A stretch of 64,000 nucleotides of DNA, taken from the NCBI GenBank assembly GCA_004794785.1, contig SJOL01006398.1, forward strand, positions 147,684-211,683, written 5' to 3'. Positions 1 through 9,916 of this stretch are shown one piece after another. The first letter of the stretch is position 1. The number at the start of each line of letters is the position of its first letter. A program made the translations under genes and the position numbers. A model generated the notes under the pieces. It did not search any database. It had not been told where the DNA came from and saw only the letters and a list, made by a program, of their open reading frames with translations. Source of the stretch: Opisthorchis felineus. Taxonomy: Eukaryota; Platyhelminthes; Trematoda; Opisthorchiida; Opisthorchiidae.

Positions 1-500
1 TCTGTAGGTACTTTCTCTTCACTCCATGTCGCACCAGTGCGCTTTGTCAGATGGGTCACCATGGATTATCCGCCTTCTTTGTAGAGGGCTGGACACAGAC
101 CGTCCGGTCCTGGCGCCTTCTCACGTTTCAGTACGGATATTTCGCACTTTATTTCTTCTTTCGACGGGCGATTAAGGTTTTTCATTCCATTCTCCCGTAT
201 GCATTATCTCCAGAGGCTGTGTTGCAGGAGGCCAGCTAAACTGTTCTTCGAATTGTTCGGACCATCATTTCAGTCGGCGTTTTTGCGAGTGAACTAATTA
301 GTCGATTTTTTCACTTGTTGTTTCACTGACCGTTGCTCTTCTATTGCATTTGATCGTATCAGTTGATATAGGGCACGGGTGTTTCCGGTAGCGTAGCTTT
401 TTCCGGTAGTTACGACCGTAGCCGATCGAAGTTCGTGCTCAGCTTTGAACCGTTCAGATCAGTTTCTGTTTAAGTTTCTGTATACTGATGCACCTTTAGC
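1..500 (-). pseudogene. RTE-like non-LTR retrotransposon, N-terminal part of reverse transcriptase (decayed)
   Basis: Reading the - strand from about 500 down to 1 gives, across several frame changes, a recognisable reverse-transcriptase lead-in. A segment reading KLKQKLI is followed by NTRALYQLIRSN, then EQFEEQFSWPPATQPLE, then PSKEEIK and the motif EKAPGPDGL (about 122-96), then TWSEEKVPT at the window edge. The KAPGPDGL motif is the usual start of the RT fingers region in endonuclease-encoding non-LTR elements of flukes. At least two frameshifts and several stops make it non-functional. It runs off the left edge. The next part of the same protein type lies at 690-1851 on the opposite strand, so the locus looks 5'-inverted. 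Clade assignment (RTE versus a relative) is from memory of family style, not a search. Confidence 0.8.
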
Positions 501-689
501 AGTTCATCTAATTTTTCTATCATTCGTTCTGGGCCCCAAATTACCTGTCTGCATACTCTATGAGGGATATTAGTGGACACAATACATGCAGTAGACCTCT
601 GATTATGTGTTTTGCCGTCGCAGTGACAGCCACAACGAGGAAATCACGCACGCGATCTGGCTGCATGATCGGATGGCCGTTGGAAGCAA

Positions 690-1851
690 ACACGCGTCTG
701 ACTGTGGTCAGTCACATTTCTTCTAACCAGTGATGAAACAATTTCTTGAACATCGCCACTTTTTCAAACGCCCCACGTTGGTCGCTTTCTTGATCTGAAG
801 GTGACCTTTCACAATGTCGATCGTCAGAAACTGTGGCGGTGTCTGGCGGTCAAAGGTGTCCTTTCCAAATTTTCATCTCTAATTGGAGCGCTGTATGCGA
901 ACTCCTGTGGGCGCGTACGAGTATACGGCAAGCTTTCGCTTGATTTCACCACGTCCAGTGGTGTAACACAGGGCTATCCTCTCGCATTTCCTCTCCAACT
1001 TTGTTATTAATGTGCTGCTTGAAATTTCTCTGCGTGCCTCTGAAACATCGGGGGTCGAAATGCTCCCGGAACGCTTGCTCACAGACATTGAGTGTGTGGA
1101 CGATATTGCTCTCCTTGATTCAGATCCTCCCTAAATAACCTAAATGACTTTGCCGCACGGTTTGGCATGCGCTTCACACCTGCAAAATGTAAAGTGCTTG
1201 TACAAGACTGGGTTGGATCAAACCCACACCTCATGCTTGCAGGTGAGCCAATCGACGTGGTAGATAAATTTGTTTACCTGGGCGGTTGTATAGATTCCGG
1301 TGGACTGGCTTGAGGTGAGATTACTTCTCGAATCTGGAAGGTCAGGGCAGCTTTTTCCAACGTCCGACACCTATGGCGCTGACATGAAGTCAGTTTGTCT
1401 GTCATGGGCAGTGCACTCCACACTGTCAGTCCTTGACCATCGGTGTCTCCGAAGCACTGGTCATGTCTGGCGGGAACATCGGATTAGTAATGCTAATGTA
1501 CGCCAGGTGATCCTAGGAAGAAGGAACTCTCCGGCGATATATGAATTACTCACGCTTCATAGGTTACGCTGGTTAGGACACGTACTCCGCATTCCAGAAG
1601 ACCGTCTGCTTCGCCGAGCTCTTTTCGCCCAGCCCTGTGCTGAGTGGAAGCTTCTAAGTGGTGGGCAGTGCGTGACCTGGCAGCGGCGTATGAAAACACT
1701 CACCTGTAAACTGAGTCGGGTCGACAACTGCCGCCTCCCCGGATGGGGCCCCCGTGACTCAACTCACCAATGGTTATTGACACTGGCAGAAATGTTTCAA
1801 TCTCGGAGTCAGTGGCGCTGGCGCATCAAAGCTCTTGCCTTCAATGCGTAG
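690..1851 (+). pseudogene. RTE-like non-LTR retrotransposon, RT palm to C-terminus (decayed)
   Basis: Broken translation shows the expected order: QFLEHRHFFKRPTLV, a shift, then VTFHNVDRQKLWRCL, YANSCGRVRVYGKLS, SSGVTQGYPL (the GVRQGCPLSP block, mutated), a shift, ECVDDIALL at about 1090-1113 (catalytic YADD changed to CVDD), FGMRFTPAKCKVLVQDW, EPIDVVDKFVYLGGCID, a stop, then a 183-codon frame (1300-1851) with LDHRCLRSTGHVW, LHRLRWLGHVLRIPEDRL and GWGPRDSTHQWL, ending FNA and stop. These are the thumb and C-terminal blocks of trematode RTE-type polyproteins. The product would be a reverse transcriptase acting on its own RNA, but frameshifts, stops and the altered active site rule out activity. 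A - strand copy ending in the same FNA-stop lies at 37888-38520. Confidence 0.85.
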
Positions 1852-4390
1852 CTGCGCAGTTCCGATTTAAATGAACATGCTGTCGCCTCCAAAGCTTGGC
1901 TGTATATTCCACACTCTCCCACTTTCCAGTGATCAAAACTGTAGCAGCTGGAATCAATGTGCACATGATACACGGTTTATAGCTGATAAATTGAAGTGAA
2001 TTGAATGATGAATGGGCTGACACAATAACATCTGCATAATCGCGATTATTCTGGCTTACTAGTAGGATAATTTTCTGTGTTTGGGCAATTTTGCTTCAAC
2101 GGCACTCAACCTACATGTTTGCTCAAACCATGACTATGCAATTGTACGTTCCCATGCCCAGTTACAGTGGCATTTGTCACTCAGCTTAGTTACTGCTGAT
2201 TGCCGCGCTAGTTTCCTAAAGTGTGGATAGGTTTAGTTAGGCTAAATGATAATGGCCACGTGATTGACGGTACACCTTTTGTTGTACTGGCGCGATTAGC
2301 GAAACAGTCATTGCTGGACAGGATGATATTCTCCGGAGATAATTTTCACACATGATTAACGGATAGCTTAGTGATCACGTCTTGTGGTTTAGCTTGTTCT
2401 AGGAGGCTGGCGCTTTTAAGTCCTTTCTGGTTGTGAATAGGAAGTCTTTTTCCCATTGCGGAGTTTTTGCGGCAATGAAACACTTCTACAAGGAAATTTT
2501 ACCTCATTCTTGTTCAGCGCTTTTTCCTAGGGAGAATATTATTTCGTCTCACTTAAGTGTCGCCAGAACTACACCCCTCAAGAACCTTCATTGAAATTTC
2601 CTGCCTGGAATATCAGCTGATCTGTGTTGTGGCTAAAGTGCTATTGAGTACGATGTAGCGCCACTCGTCTGTCAGTCACACAATTCTGATCAAGTAGTCA
2701 TCACTTTGAATGACTCATTTTTGGAAGAAAAAGCCCACGCGTTTTTCTCTCAATGAAGATTAGTAGCGAGGTTTTGAATTTGATGGTTCATGCCGAACAT
2801 GACATGTCATCCGTGTGTCAGCTTCCATAAAATGTAATCCTCTGTGGCCAGAAGCGACAGTTTTTTCTTCTGGCTTCTGTTCCGAAGCGTTCGATGGGAC
2901 TCTAACGAATTTCGCTGCAATGTCCGAAAATAGGGTGTTTGTTGCCGTCAAAATCGAGTGCGAGGAGAATATTTTCCATGCGAATGGTGCACCACTTGAG
3001 CTGGAGCCAAAACTTGTCCTCACTCATATAACTTTGGTAACCCTGACGTTCTTTACAAGGTTATATCCCCTCTTCTGCATCCTAACTTATTACTTCTGTC
3101 CGATGCACCCAGGTACTGAAGCCATCTGAGAAGAAAGCCAAATACCAGTATCATGGAATGACTCCAGTGGCCCAGCAACAGCCTGCAGCACGTGTGGCAC
3201 AGCCCCGCGTCACGTGACCACAGTATTTTATCCTCAAGTACCCCTACACACATTGTACACCGTATTTTGCCCCTGGAGTCTTATCCTTCTACGGATAGGT
3301 CGGTGTTTCCGCTTATTTCGCTTTCCCTGGCGACGGAGATGAGCGGTGCCGTCCAACCGAATAAGTATTCGTGTGTAAGCTATCAATTTGGCGGTCACTC
3401 TCCGTTCTCTGTGCATCAGAATGCCATCGGTGCGTCAGTTGGTTTTGAGGTAGCTGGCCTCCATGCCTTCCAGCATGTTATTTCGTTTGTCGCCATGCAC
3501 CTTCGTTCTGTCATAGTCTTCTCCTAATTGCGTACCGATGGTGACGGTGGCGATCGTTCCATCCCCACCTACCTCCTCCTCTTGTATCCTTATCCGCTTG
3601 TGTGAATCCTATTTCTCGCGTGCGTTTTTCTTCAAACTTGTTTACAACCTTCCACACAAATCAAGAACATCCGACACTGTTACTTGTGATCGTTTAACTT
3701 CACTCTTTTTAATTCGCCACCTATCGTTGTTATTCACTGCAGTTTTCGGTCCGTCTTGCTCACGTGCGTGCGTGTGTGCACACCTCCGTAACACTCCCAC
3801 AAAGCAGAAACCTTTGTGCCAGGTTCTGTCCTGTATTTCTGCATTTTTTTCGAACCAAGTGCACTGTTACACCCACAGACATGCTACGCAGAAATGTGAA
3901 TGTACAACATACACGCGCACTTTCCTATGCCTGTCTTTTCACTTTGGAACGCTTAAGGCACAAATTCCCTGAGAGAATGGCTCGTATATACCTTCAGCCT
4001 ATCGATTACTTCCGTCTACTACTGAGCTATCATGCTTTTTTATGAGGTATGTTGTATGCTTTACAAGACAGTCTTGGTCGAAAGGTTTGCTTTTCAAAGT
4101 TTCTGGTGTTCCTGACAAGTGGCCTTGATCTCACTAATGTTATGTAGTCCGGGGGGGGGAGAGAGAAAAGTAGCCGAGTTAACATTTCCGGAAAATTTAC
4201 CACGCTTTCTTACCAAAGCAGACTCTTTAGTTGTATTAAAAGAGCATGATATCTGGGCCACACTGCTTATAAGGTTTCTGCTCTTGGCCATCAGAAAGTT
4301 TTCAGCGGCCTGATAAACAGTTTTATATCAAGAAAATATACTTCAATACCTCAGATATGGCGCTAAAGGAAATATGGTGCCACTCACTGC
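1852..4390. other. No recognisable gene
   Basis: Nothing could be assigned here. Several open frames exist, including 104 codons at 2815-3129 and 144 codons at 3538-3972, both +. They show no domain, no consistent codon pattern and no splice-supported continuation that I could see, so they are treated as chance. A run of nine G lies at 4151-4159. Confidence 0.5.
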
Positions 4391-4393
4391 AAC

Positions 4394-4456
4394 AGTGCAA
4401 CACATTCAGTTGAAGATATCATGAACGAGCTTCACCTGGGACTCGGTTGAGTGTCC
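4394..4456 (+). repeat. Family A tail fragment (decayed)
   Basis: Short segment resembling the sense tail of the hammerhead repeat: it contains CAACACATTCAGTTGAAG, then CATGAACGAG, then a degraded GAGTGTC, in the same order as the tails at 16103-16272 and, reversed, 51417-51575. No ribozyme core is attached. Confidence 0.4.
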
Positions 4457-4459
4457 CAG

Positions 4460-6140
4460 GAACGCTAACTCTAATAACTGATCATTTTTCAGGCGTAGTG
4501 GCTCCAGCGGCATGGGTATCGAATTGGCATTCCATGGATAGGGAAGTCGGTTTCCTCAGTACACTTTGATCGTTCATATAACTATCCTTATTGGAATACG
4601 AGCTACAAATTCAAGTTAGCTGGTCCATCTATGATCATGAAAATATCAGAACTTGGTATTTTCGGAGAAGACAAAATAAAATTGACGAAGTTTCTTTAAC
4701 TTCATCTAGTGTGAACAAACTAGGTATTTTCTTGCCTAATGTAGGCTGTTTTTTCAATGCAGAAATGTTTTAGGCTTTGGTCTATCGTACATACAGGTAG
4801 ACGTGACTTTAAAGTAGAATTCTGGGACGCCTTGCTCAGGCTCGAGTTTTTCGCAGCTGTTACTCAAGTAGAGCGGTACCGCGGGCACATTGAATGCTGC
4901 TGCAAACAAGCATCCAGAACCCTACCACCACATTAATCGGAACCAAGTAGTGAGGATCAAGGCCCTTCACTGCGAGGTTGTCTATTAGCGAACATGAACT
5001 AAGCGGTTACAACCCATTGTCTCATCTGCACAGAGTTTTCGAGAATTGAGCATTCTCAAGCGTTCTCTTGAATTCTGGTGGACGTTCTTTGAATATTGAA
5101 CACTAATGAACGAACAGTGCAAAGTGGTTCCATAATTTCCGTACCAACCTTCACCTCCCATCAGATGCGGAGTGGAGCTCGGACACCAGACCAGACGCTA
5201 CTCGCATGCTTCATCAGTAGAATGCACCATGACATGTAGCTGAGATTCGTAGTCAACCGCTTTCAAAACATAGGTTGATAAACTACTTAGCTTACTGTTG
5301 CAGAGAGAGATTCCAAGTACGTGTATTCGCATCCCTCTCTTTTGAACTTTTCTGATCCGACGGTTTCGGTTAGTCCACACCAAAAACGGAAGCACTGCAC
5401 TCGAGTTTTATTCTTATTAAAACTCAGCACTGGTGCATATTCTTGGCTGTTCGAGGATTTCAACCCATAACTTCTTATATACGATGCAAACGTCGTACCG
5501 CTTCTCCACCGATACACACTGGACTCATCCAAATGACAACCATCACCAAACAACCCTGTGACCCTTCTACTAGTGATTCAATACGATCGGGAAAGTCGAC
5601 GATTCCAAAAGTGAAATTGCGTACGCGCGTTTGTTTATTCGGTGTTTCACTACGATCTAATTAGCACTGTCAACAAATTCGGCAAGAGCAGTGTAAAACT
5701 CAACTATTCCGCTGTTGCACCGCTTTGTCGTACATTTGCTGCACAGTCTAAAAAAGCAAGCAGACTGAGGTATTTTGGCAGAGCTCACAGGTTACATAAG
5801 CTGCGATGTGTTGGCATTCCTTTCTCTCTCCTCAGTGTCAAACATGCAGGCTAAATACAATGGAAAGTAGAAGCTTCGGGGGATGGATTTTTCATATTTG
5901 ATTTATTCCGGTCACCAGAGTTTTTGATGCCAAATGTGCCTAGGTCAGGTGACCAACAAGTGTCCGTTCACTTATATTCTAGCTCCCAATCTGCAGGTTT
6001 TACGTCTGTAACCGAGAAAATGCAGTAGTGTGCGAAATCATTGGGCAACTCGGATTTCTCGCCAAAAATATCGTCATTTTTTTAGATTAAGGGTGATTTG
6101 TCATACCCAACAAGAGTAGTCTAGTTTGGGAGGACGTGAT
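4460..6140. other. No recognisable gene
   Basis: Only short open frames. I see no retroelement motif or repeat that recurs elsewhere in the window. Confidence 0.45.
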
Positions 6141-6291
6141 TCAAACAAGTATTAAATTAAGTGTGAACTAACCATAAAGCCTCTTTTAAATACGGTTGAG
6201 GCCTTATAGTTATTTCTCATTTAATTTAAAAACTGTCAGTAGTAATATTCGTTTTACTCATGTTCTTCCAAACTATAACGCCTGTTTAAGC

Positions 6292-6480
6292 TCAAGATAG
6301 CTCAGTGGTTAGGGCACGAACTTACTGACCGGAAGTTCGATGGTTCGAACCCAACACCTCGACCGCTCGGGCAACATGGCAATATCTCAACCCTCATGCC
6401 TCCTTCGGATGGCATGCCAGCTAGGCACCAAATGGGTGTCACAAGTGAACAATAAAGCCTCTTTGATGTTAGTTGAATTG
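6292..6480 (+). mobile_element. tRNA-derived SINE, family 1
   Basis: Internal RNA polymerase III promoter boxes are visible: box A TAGCTCAGTGG at 6298-6308 and box B GGTTCGAACCC at 6342-6352, spaced as in a tRNA. A non-tRNA body follows, with GGCATGCCAGCTAGGCACC and GGGTGTCAC, and a tail AATAAAGCCTCTTT. A second copy lies on the - strand at 8900-9085 with the same body, which shows this is a dispersed SINE and not a tRNA gene. A partial tail (TAAAGCCTCTTTT, about 6175-6190) suggests another fragment just upstream. Confidence 0.75.
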
Positions 6481-6649
6481 TACCATATTTAACGTGCCAC
6501 AAACCGTTGTTTCTTTCCGCCAGGTGAGATAGACAAGTTGATACAATTTTGGAAATTTTCTCTAGAACAAACCCAATCATGATCAGAGGTCAACCGCGAG
6601 CTAGCAGAACCCACGTAGACATGGGCACACTACTACTCAGCGCCTACGG

Positions 6650-6760
6650 ACCGATGCACCGCTGAAGCGCGACGTACCTCAACACCACCAAGCCCTGATG
6701 ATGTCATCTCGATTGGTGACGCAACTCTTGCAACAAAACCTCCAAGCTCAGAGAATAATT
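6650..6760 (+). repeat. Dispersed repeat, family E (hammerhead-like boxes)
   Basis: It contains CTGATGA at 6695-6701, GTCATCTCGATTGGTGAC, then a mutated GAAAC box (GCAAC). The same layout recurs at 42785-42920, where the second box is intact, and flanking sequence also matches (AAGCTCAGAGAATAATTC against CAGTTCAGCGAATACAATTC). GTCA and TGAC could pair as a short helix between the two boxes. Helices I and III are not evident. Confidence 0.5.
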
Positions 6761-7555
6761 CATACTCTGACTTACTACCAAACCGGTGTAGTAAAATCAT
6801 GTCATTTATCTGTTTTGAAACTAACTGGATTCTTTGAACTGGTTGGCTTTTCTGTGGGATCTGTTTCGGGAATTACTCTGATCTAAGGAAAGGCCACCGT
6901 CCATAAGTGTTATTGCCAAGCAGAATCAGGAATACTGACAACCGGAAGAGATTCTAGTTACAAATTCAGTCAATGACATGAATAAATTCCATGTCCGTAA
7001 GTCTGGTCCTGTGTACAGAAGCGTGGAGGTATTGCGCTTGCATCAACGAGGTCTATGAGCGTGCTGCCCAATCTTCTATCTAGATTGCTCCGGATGTGAA
7101 GAAACTGTCTTTGAAACAAACCAACGAGTACTATGTCGTTCATCACTAATGAAGCATAAGGACAGCATCATTAACTGGACACATTCATGTCTACCCTTTT
7201 CTCAGAAGCCATCACGAATGGTGCTGTTCGTTTTGTTCCGATTCTGAAAGAAAACTACACGTTTTCAAGATCTCCAGGTTTTCTTTCAGAATCACACTGT
7301 AACTTTCATTGTAAAATTCTTGTGTACAACTTAACAGGTGTTTCTTGTGCACCAACTTTGTGTGGCAATGACAGGCGCGTGGTTTACTCGTGTAGCTAAA
7401 CGCAACGTGATCGATACGTCATAACAGAAAATCACGTATTCCGGACCACGTGACTAACACAAAAGCAGTGTAATCAATAAGATCGATATACTGTAACTGG
7501 GACGTAAATTGTTTGATTTTCTAGTATGAATGACTTATATGCCGTTTTCTTCAGA
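6761..7555. other. No recognisable gene
   Basis: No domain, repeat or RNA gene recognised. Confidence 0.45.
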
Positions 7556-7800
7556 GAAATTCGGTAAAGGATGAGAGGATTTACTGATGAGTAACCTCTC
7601 GCTTTTGATAGATAAATTTTTCCCGGACAGCTGACTAGCTTAAGAGTTTGGTCGAGTTTTAGGACAAACGGAGAACCTGTCAGAGAAATTTTTCAACCAG
7701 AAAACTAAGTCAACTGTTTGAGTGTTAGTTAAAAGTTCCGTTAGTAAGTGTGAATGACCATTTTCTAGAACCAATGGGTTAGGTGAGAATGTAGCATCGA
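7556..7800 (-). repeat. PLE terminal repeat, family B (decayed)
   Basis: On the + strand it reads CGCTTTTGATAGATAAA, then GGTCGAGTTTTAGGACAAACG and GAGAACCTGTCAG. This aligns with the better copies at 21590-21960 (GGTTTTAAGACAGGCGGAGA, GAACCAGTCAG) and 33340-33690. Strand is set by the PLE C-terminus upstream of it on the - strand (7985-8460). The hammerhead-like core is ruined. Confidence 0.5.
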
Positions 7801-7984
7801 GGTAGGTTTATAACCTTCTTTTTCCAGCTCAATGCATCATCATCCTTGATTGTGCTTTGAAAGTTTTGTTTAACAAGCGCTATGGATGTTTGCTTAGGGA
7901 ATGGAGATGGCATGGATTTTAACGGACTTGTATTTTGTACTTCAGATCGAAAACACCTCTATTGATGGCTCCTCTTCAATAATA

Positions 7985-8460
7985 ACCGTGTAGCACCGTT
8001 TGTCAGCCGTTGGATATATGGAACCACTGCCCAATTTTGCGCCTTCAATTCTGTCCACGCTGAAATGCTTGACGATTTCCACCATGTCACTCACCGGTTA
8101 CGGATAGGTGAAGCTTAGTCTTCTCCTTGAAACGTCCGAGTTTCCCAAATCTGTTCCGTGATTAGTGTCTACTGCATGTCCTGCCATTCCCGAATCTTGA
8201 ACTAGCGCCTGATATTCATTTGTACTGTTGCTAATTTGTTTAATCCTTGCTTGTACTCTTCATTCCTGGTGCACACTGCTCGGGTTGTTTCACCTAGATA
8301 CACCACTGTGCATTTACCAGGTTTTATGACATATAAATCAGGTTTCGCCCGATTTTGATACGCTATGATTGGTTATTAAGATCAGGTAGGTGTGTTAAGC
8401 CATCGATGTGAACGTTTTCCAGCGTTTGTATCTCGATGTTCCATTCCACGCTCTGAATTT
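7985..8460 (-). pseudogene. Penelope-like element, GIY-YIG endonuclease C-terminal remnant
   Basis: The - strand translation, across frame changes, gives CTVVYLGETTRAV, NEYQALVQDSGMAGHAVDTNHG and then VSDMVEIVKHFSVDRIEGAKLGS. These match, block for block, the PLE C-terminus at 56080-56786 (KVYMGRTAR, EYQTLVKDSPMAARALD, DAVEITKHHSVNRIEGMDLAS). In PLEs this region is the GIY-YIG nuclease that nicks target DNA for primed reverse transcription. Frameshifts and stops make it a dead copy. The family B terminal repeat follows at 7556-7800, the normal order at a PLE 3' end. Confidence 0.7.
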
Positions 8461-8564
8461 GCTCATTCGTGGTAGCTGTAAGTTTTTTATTTCTTATAGT
8501 GTGTTCGAATATCATAAACCGACAGCCCGTTACCTTTTTAAGTTACTCTGTCAATTCCTTGTTT

Positions 8565-8690
8565 TTGCTGGTCAGTGAGCAATCCAGTGGGAAACTACCA
8601 CAACCCGGGATCGAACCTGCCCCTGAGAGAACTCACGACATTAGACCGCTAGAATGCCATACCTTCAGGATCAAGCAGTCGGTCGTCTGA
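8565..8690 (-). mobile_element. Possible tRNA-derived SINE, family 3
   Basis: The - strand has a perfect box B, GGTTCGATCCC (8617-8607), preceded at a tRNA-like distance by TGGCATTCTAGCGG, an acceptable box A. A full tRNA cloverleaf does not form, so a SINE or tRNA pseudogene is more likely than a working tRNA. Single copy in this window, so the family status is unproven. Confidence 0.4.
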
Positions 8691-8899
8691 TACTTGGATC
8701 CAGTGACAAACTACTCCGTGCAAATTTCCTGCCCAGTTTAAACTGTTAACTTACCAATACACTTGCGAATGTCTGTTTAGTCGCTGCTGCCCATTTCACT
8801 GCCCTGCACTTTTGTATGCTGTCACTGTAGGTGAGCGTCGCTTTCAGAAACTCGTAATTCTTTTGTAACCTCCAACTTCACAGGAAAATAACTAATAAC

Positions 8900-9085
8900 T
8901 AGTCGTTCAGCTGTGACACCCTTCCGGTTCCTAACTGCCATGCCGCCCAAAAGAACCACGAGGACTAAGATATTTCCAGTTTGCCCAAGTCTAGACAGTA
9001 GCAGTTGAGATACCGAGGTTGTGTTCGAACCATGGACCTTGCGGTCAGTAAGGTCTCACCTTAACCACTGAGCCATCTTTGGCTC
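8900..9085 (-). mobile_element. tRNA-derived SINE, family 1
   Basis: Box A TGGCTCAGTGG (9075-9065) and box B GGTTCGAACAC (9031-9021) on the - strand, followed by the family 1 body (GGCATGGCAGTTAGGAACC, GGGTGTCAC). It shares the body with the + copy at 6292-6480, at clearly reduced identity. Confidence 0.75.
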
Positions 9086-9448
9086 ATGCGGTGAGGTACA
9101 CTCACAAACTATTATCGTTTATTTTTGAAGAGCATGTTCACAGACATAAAAAGTAAATGCAAGCGATGAATGTGAAAGGGTTACAGGAGAATATGAGATA
9201 AAAGTGAGAAACGTCTCTTTCGAAATCATGCCACCAACAGTTCCAGTCAGATAAGGTGAATCCCAACGTATGTAAGAATTTGTAGTGTGGAAACACGCGT
9301 GTAAAGATCAACAGCCGAAAAAAAGGACAAACAATGCTGAATGCTCTTCAAGGCGCGGTAAGCGCTAGCCCAGTCAAGGCTCGCACATCAGGCACAAAGT
9401 GTCCGTCATACTGGGCCTGGTGTGAGATTCAATGGCAAGAATGTGCAC

Positions 9449-9916
9449 TCAACGCCATGTACCACGCATAAAAGTGTCGTAAGTACGCAGGGAGCCCACA
9501 ATGGCAAGCAAACACAAGTCATTGACTGTGAACTTAGGAAGTCCCAGTCCAATAACAGCCTTGGCGGATTGAGGAAAGCAGATCCCTCGATAAAAGATTA
9601 TCATCGGTTGGTGGACCAAAAAGTCGACATCACAACCAATTGCACGTAGGGCTGAGATTATGGCGAGGGAATATTCATCAGCACCATACTTCTGCTTCTC
9701 CTCATTCCACCCAGTCACGCCGCGCCCATCCGAGACTATGCTGACGTCTATCACAGTTGCTCGGCGCTCCCGAACAGCGATTAGGTCAGGCTTGATTAAG
9801 GAATTCGAAGTAGGTGCTCTCAAATCCTCAATGATGGTGTATCCCAGGCGACGGAGACGCTTTGCGAGTTCCCTTGCAACCCGATTATGACGAGCACATC
9901 TGGCATCATGCGTCAC
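9449..9916 (-). pseudogene. R2-type non-LTR retrotransposon, restriction-like endonuclease domain (5'-truncated)
   Basis: An uninterrupted 155-codon frame ends in a stop after GTWR. It matches the C-terminus of R2-clade elements: THDARCARHNRVARELAKRL follows where the zinc knuckle would end, then GYTIIEDLRAPT, KPDLI (residues 42-46), VIDVSIV (55-61), EEKQKYG (72-78), FYRGICFPQSAK (109-120) and the terminal TWR. KPD...D...K is the PD-(D/E)XK nuclease signature that nicks target DNA to prime reverse transcription. Upstream in frame there is a stop two codons before the first Met, and the reverse transcriptase and CCHC knuckle are absent, so this is a truncated copy. R2 elements usually sit in 28S rDNA, but no rDNA is seen here. 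The intact frame suggests recent arrival or chance preservation. Confidence 0.8.

Noticed and set aside
3538..3972. Secreted protein candidate (144 codons, hydrophobic and cysteine-rich)
   Set aside because: The hydrophobic stretch comes from T- and C-rich sequence. There is no clean signal peptide and no similarity I recognise.
6292..6365. A genuine tRNA gene
   Set aside because: Boxes A and B are good, but the anticodon loop is oversized, acceptor pairing is absent and the body recurs on the other strand at 8.9 kb, so it is a SINE.
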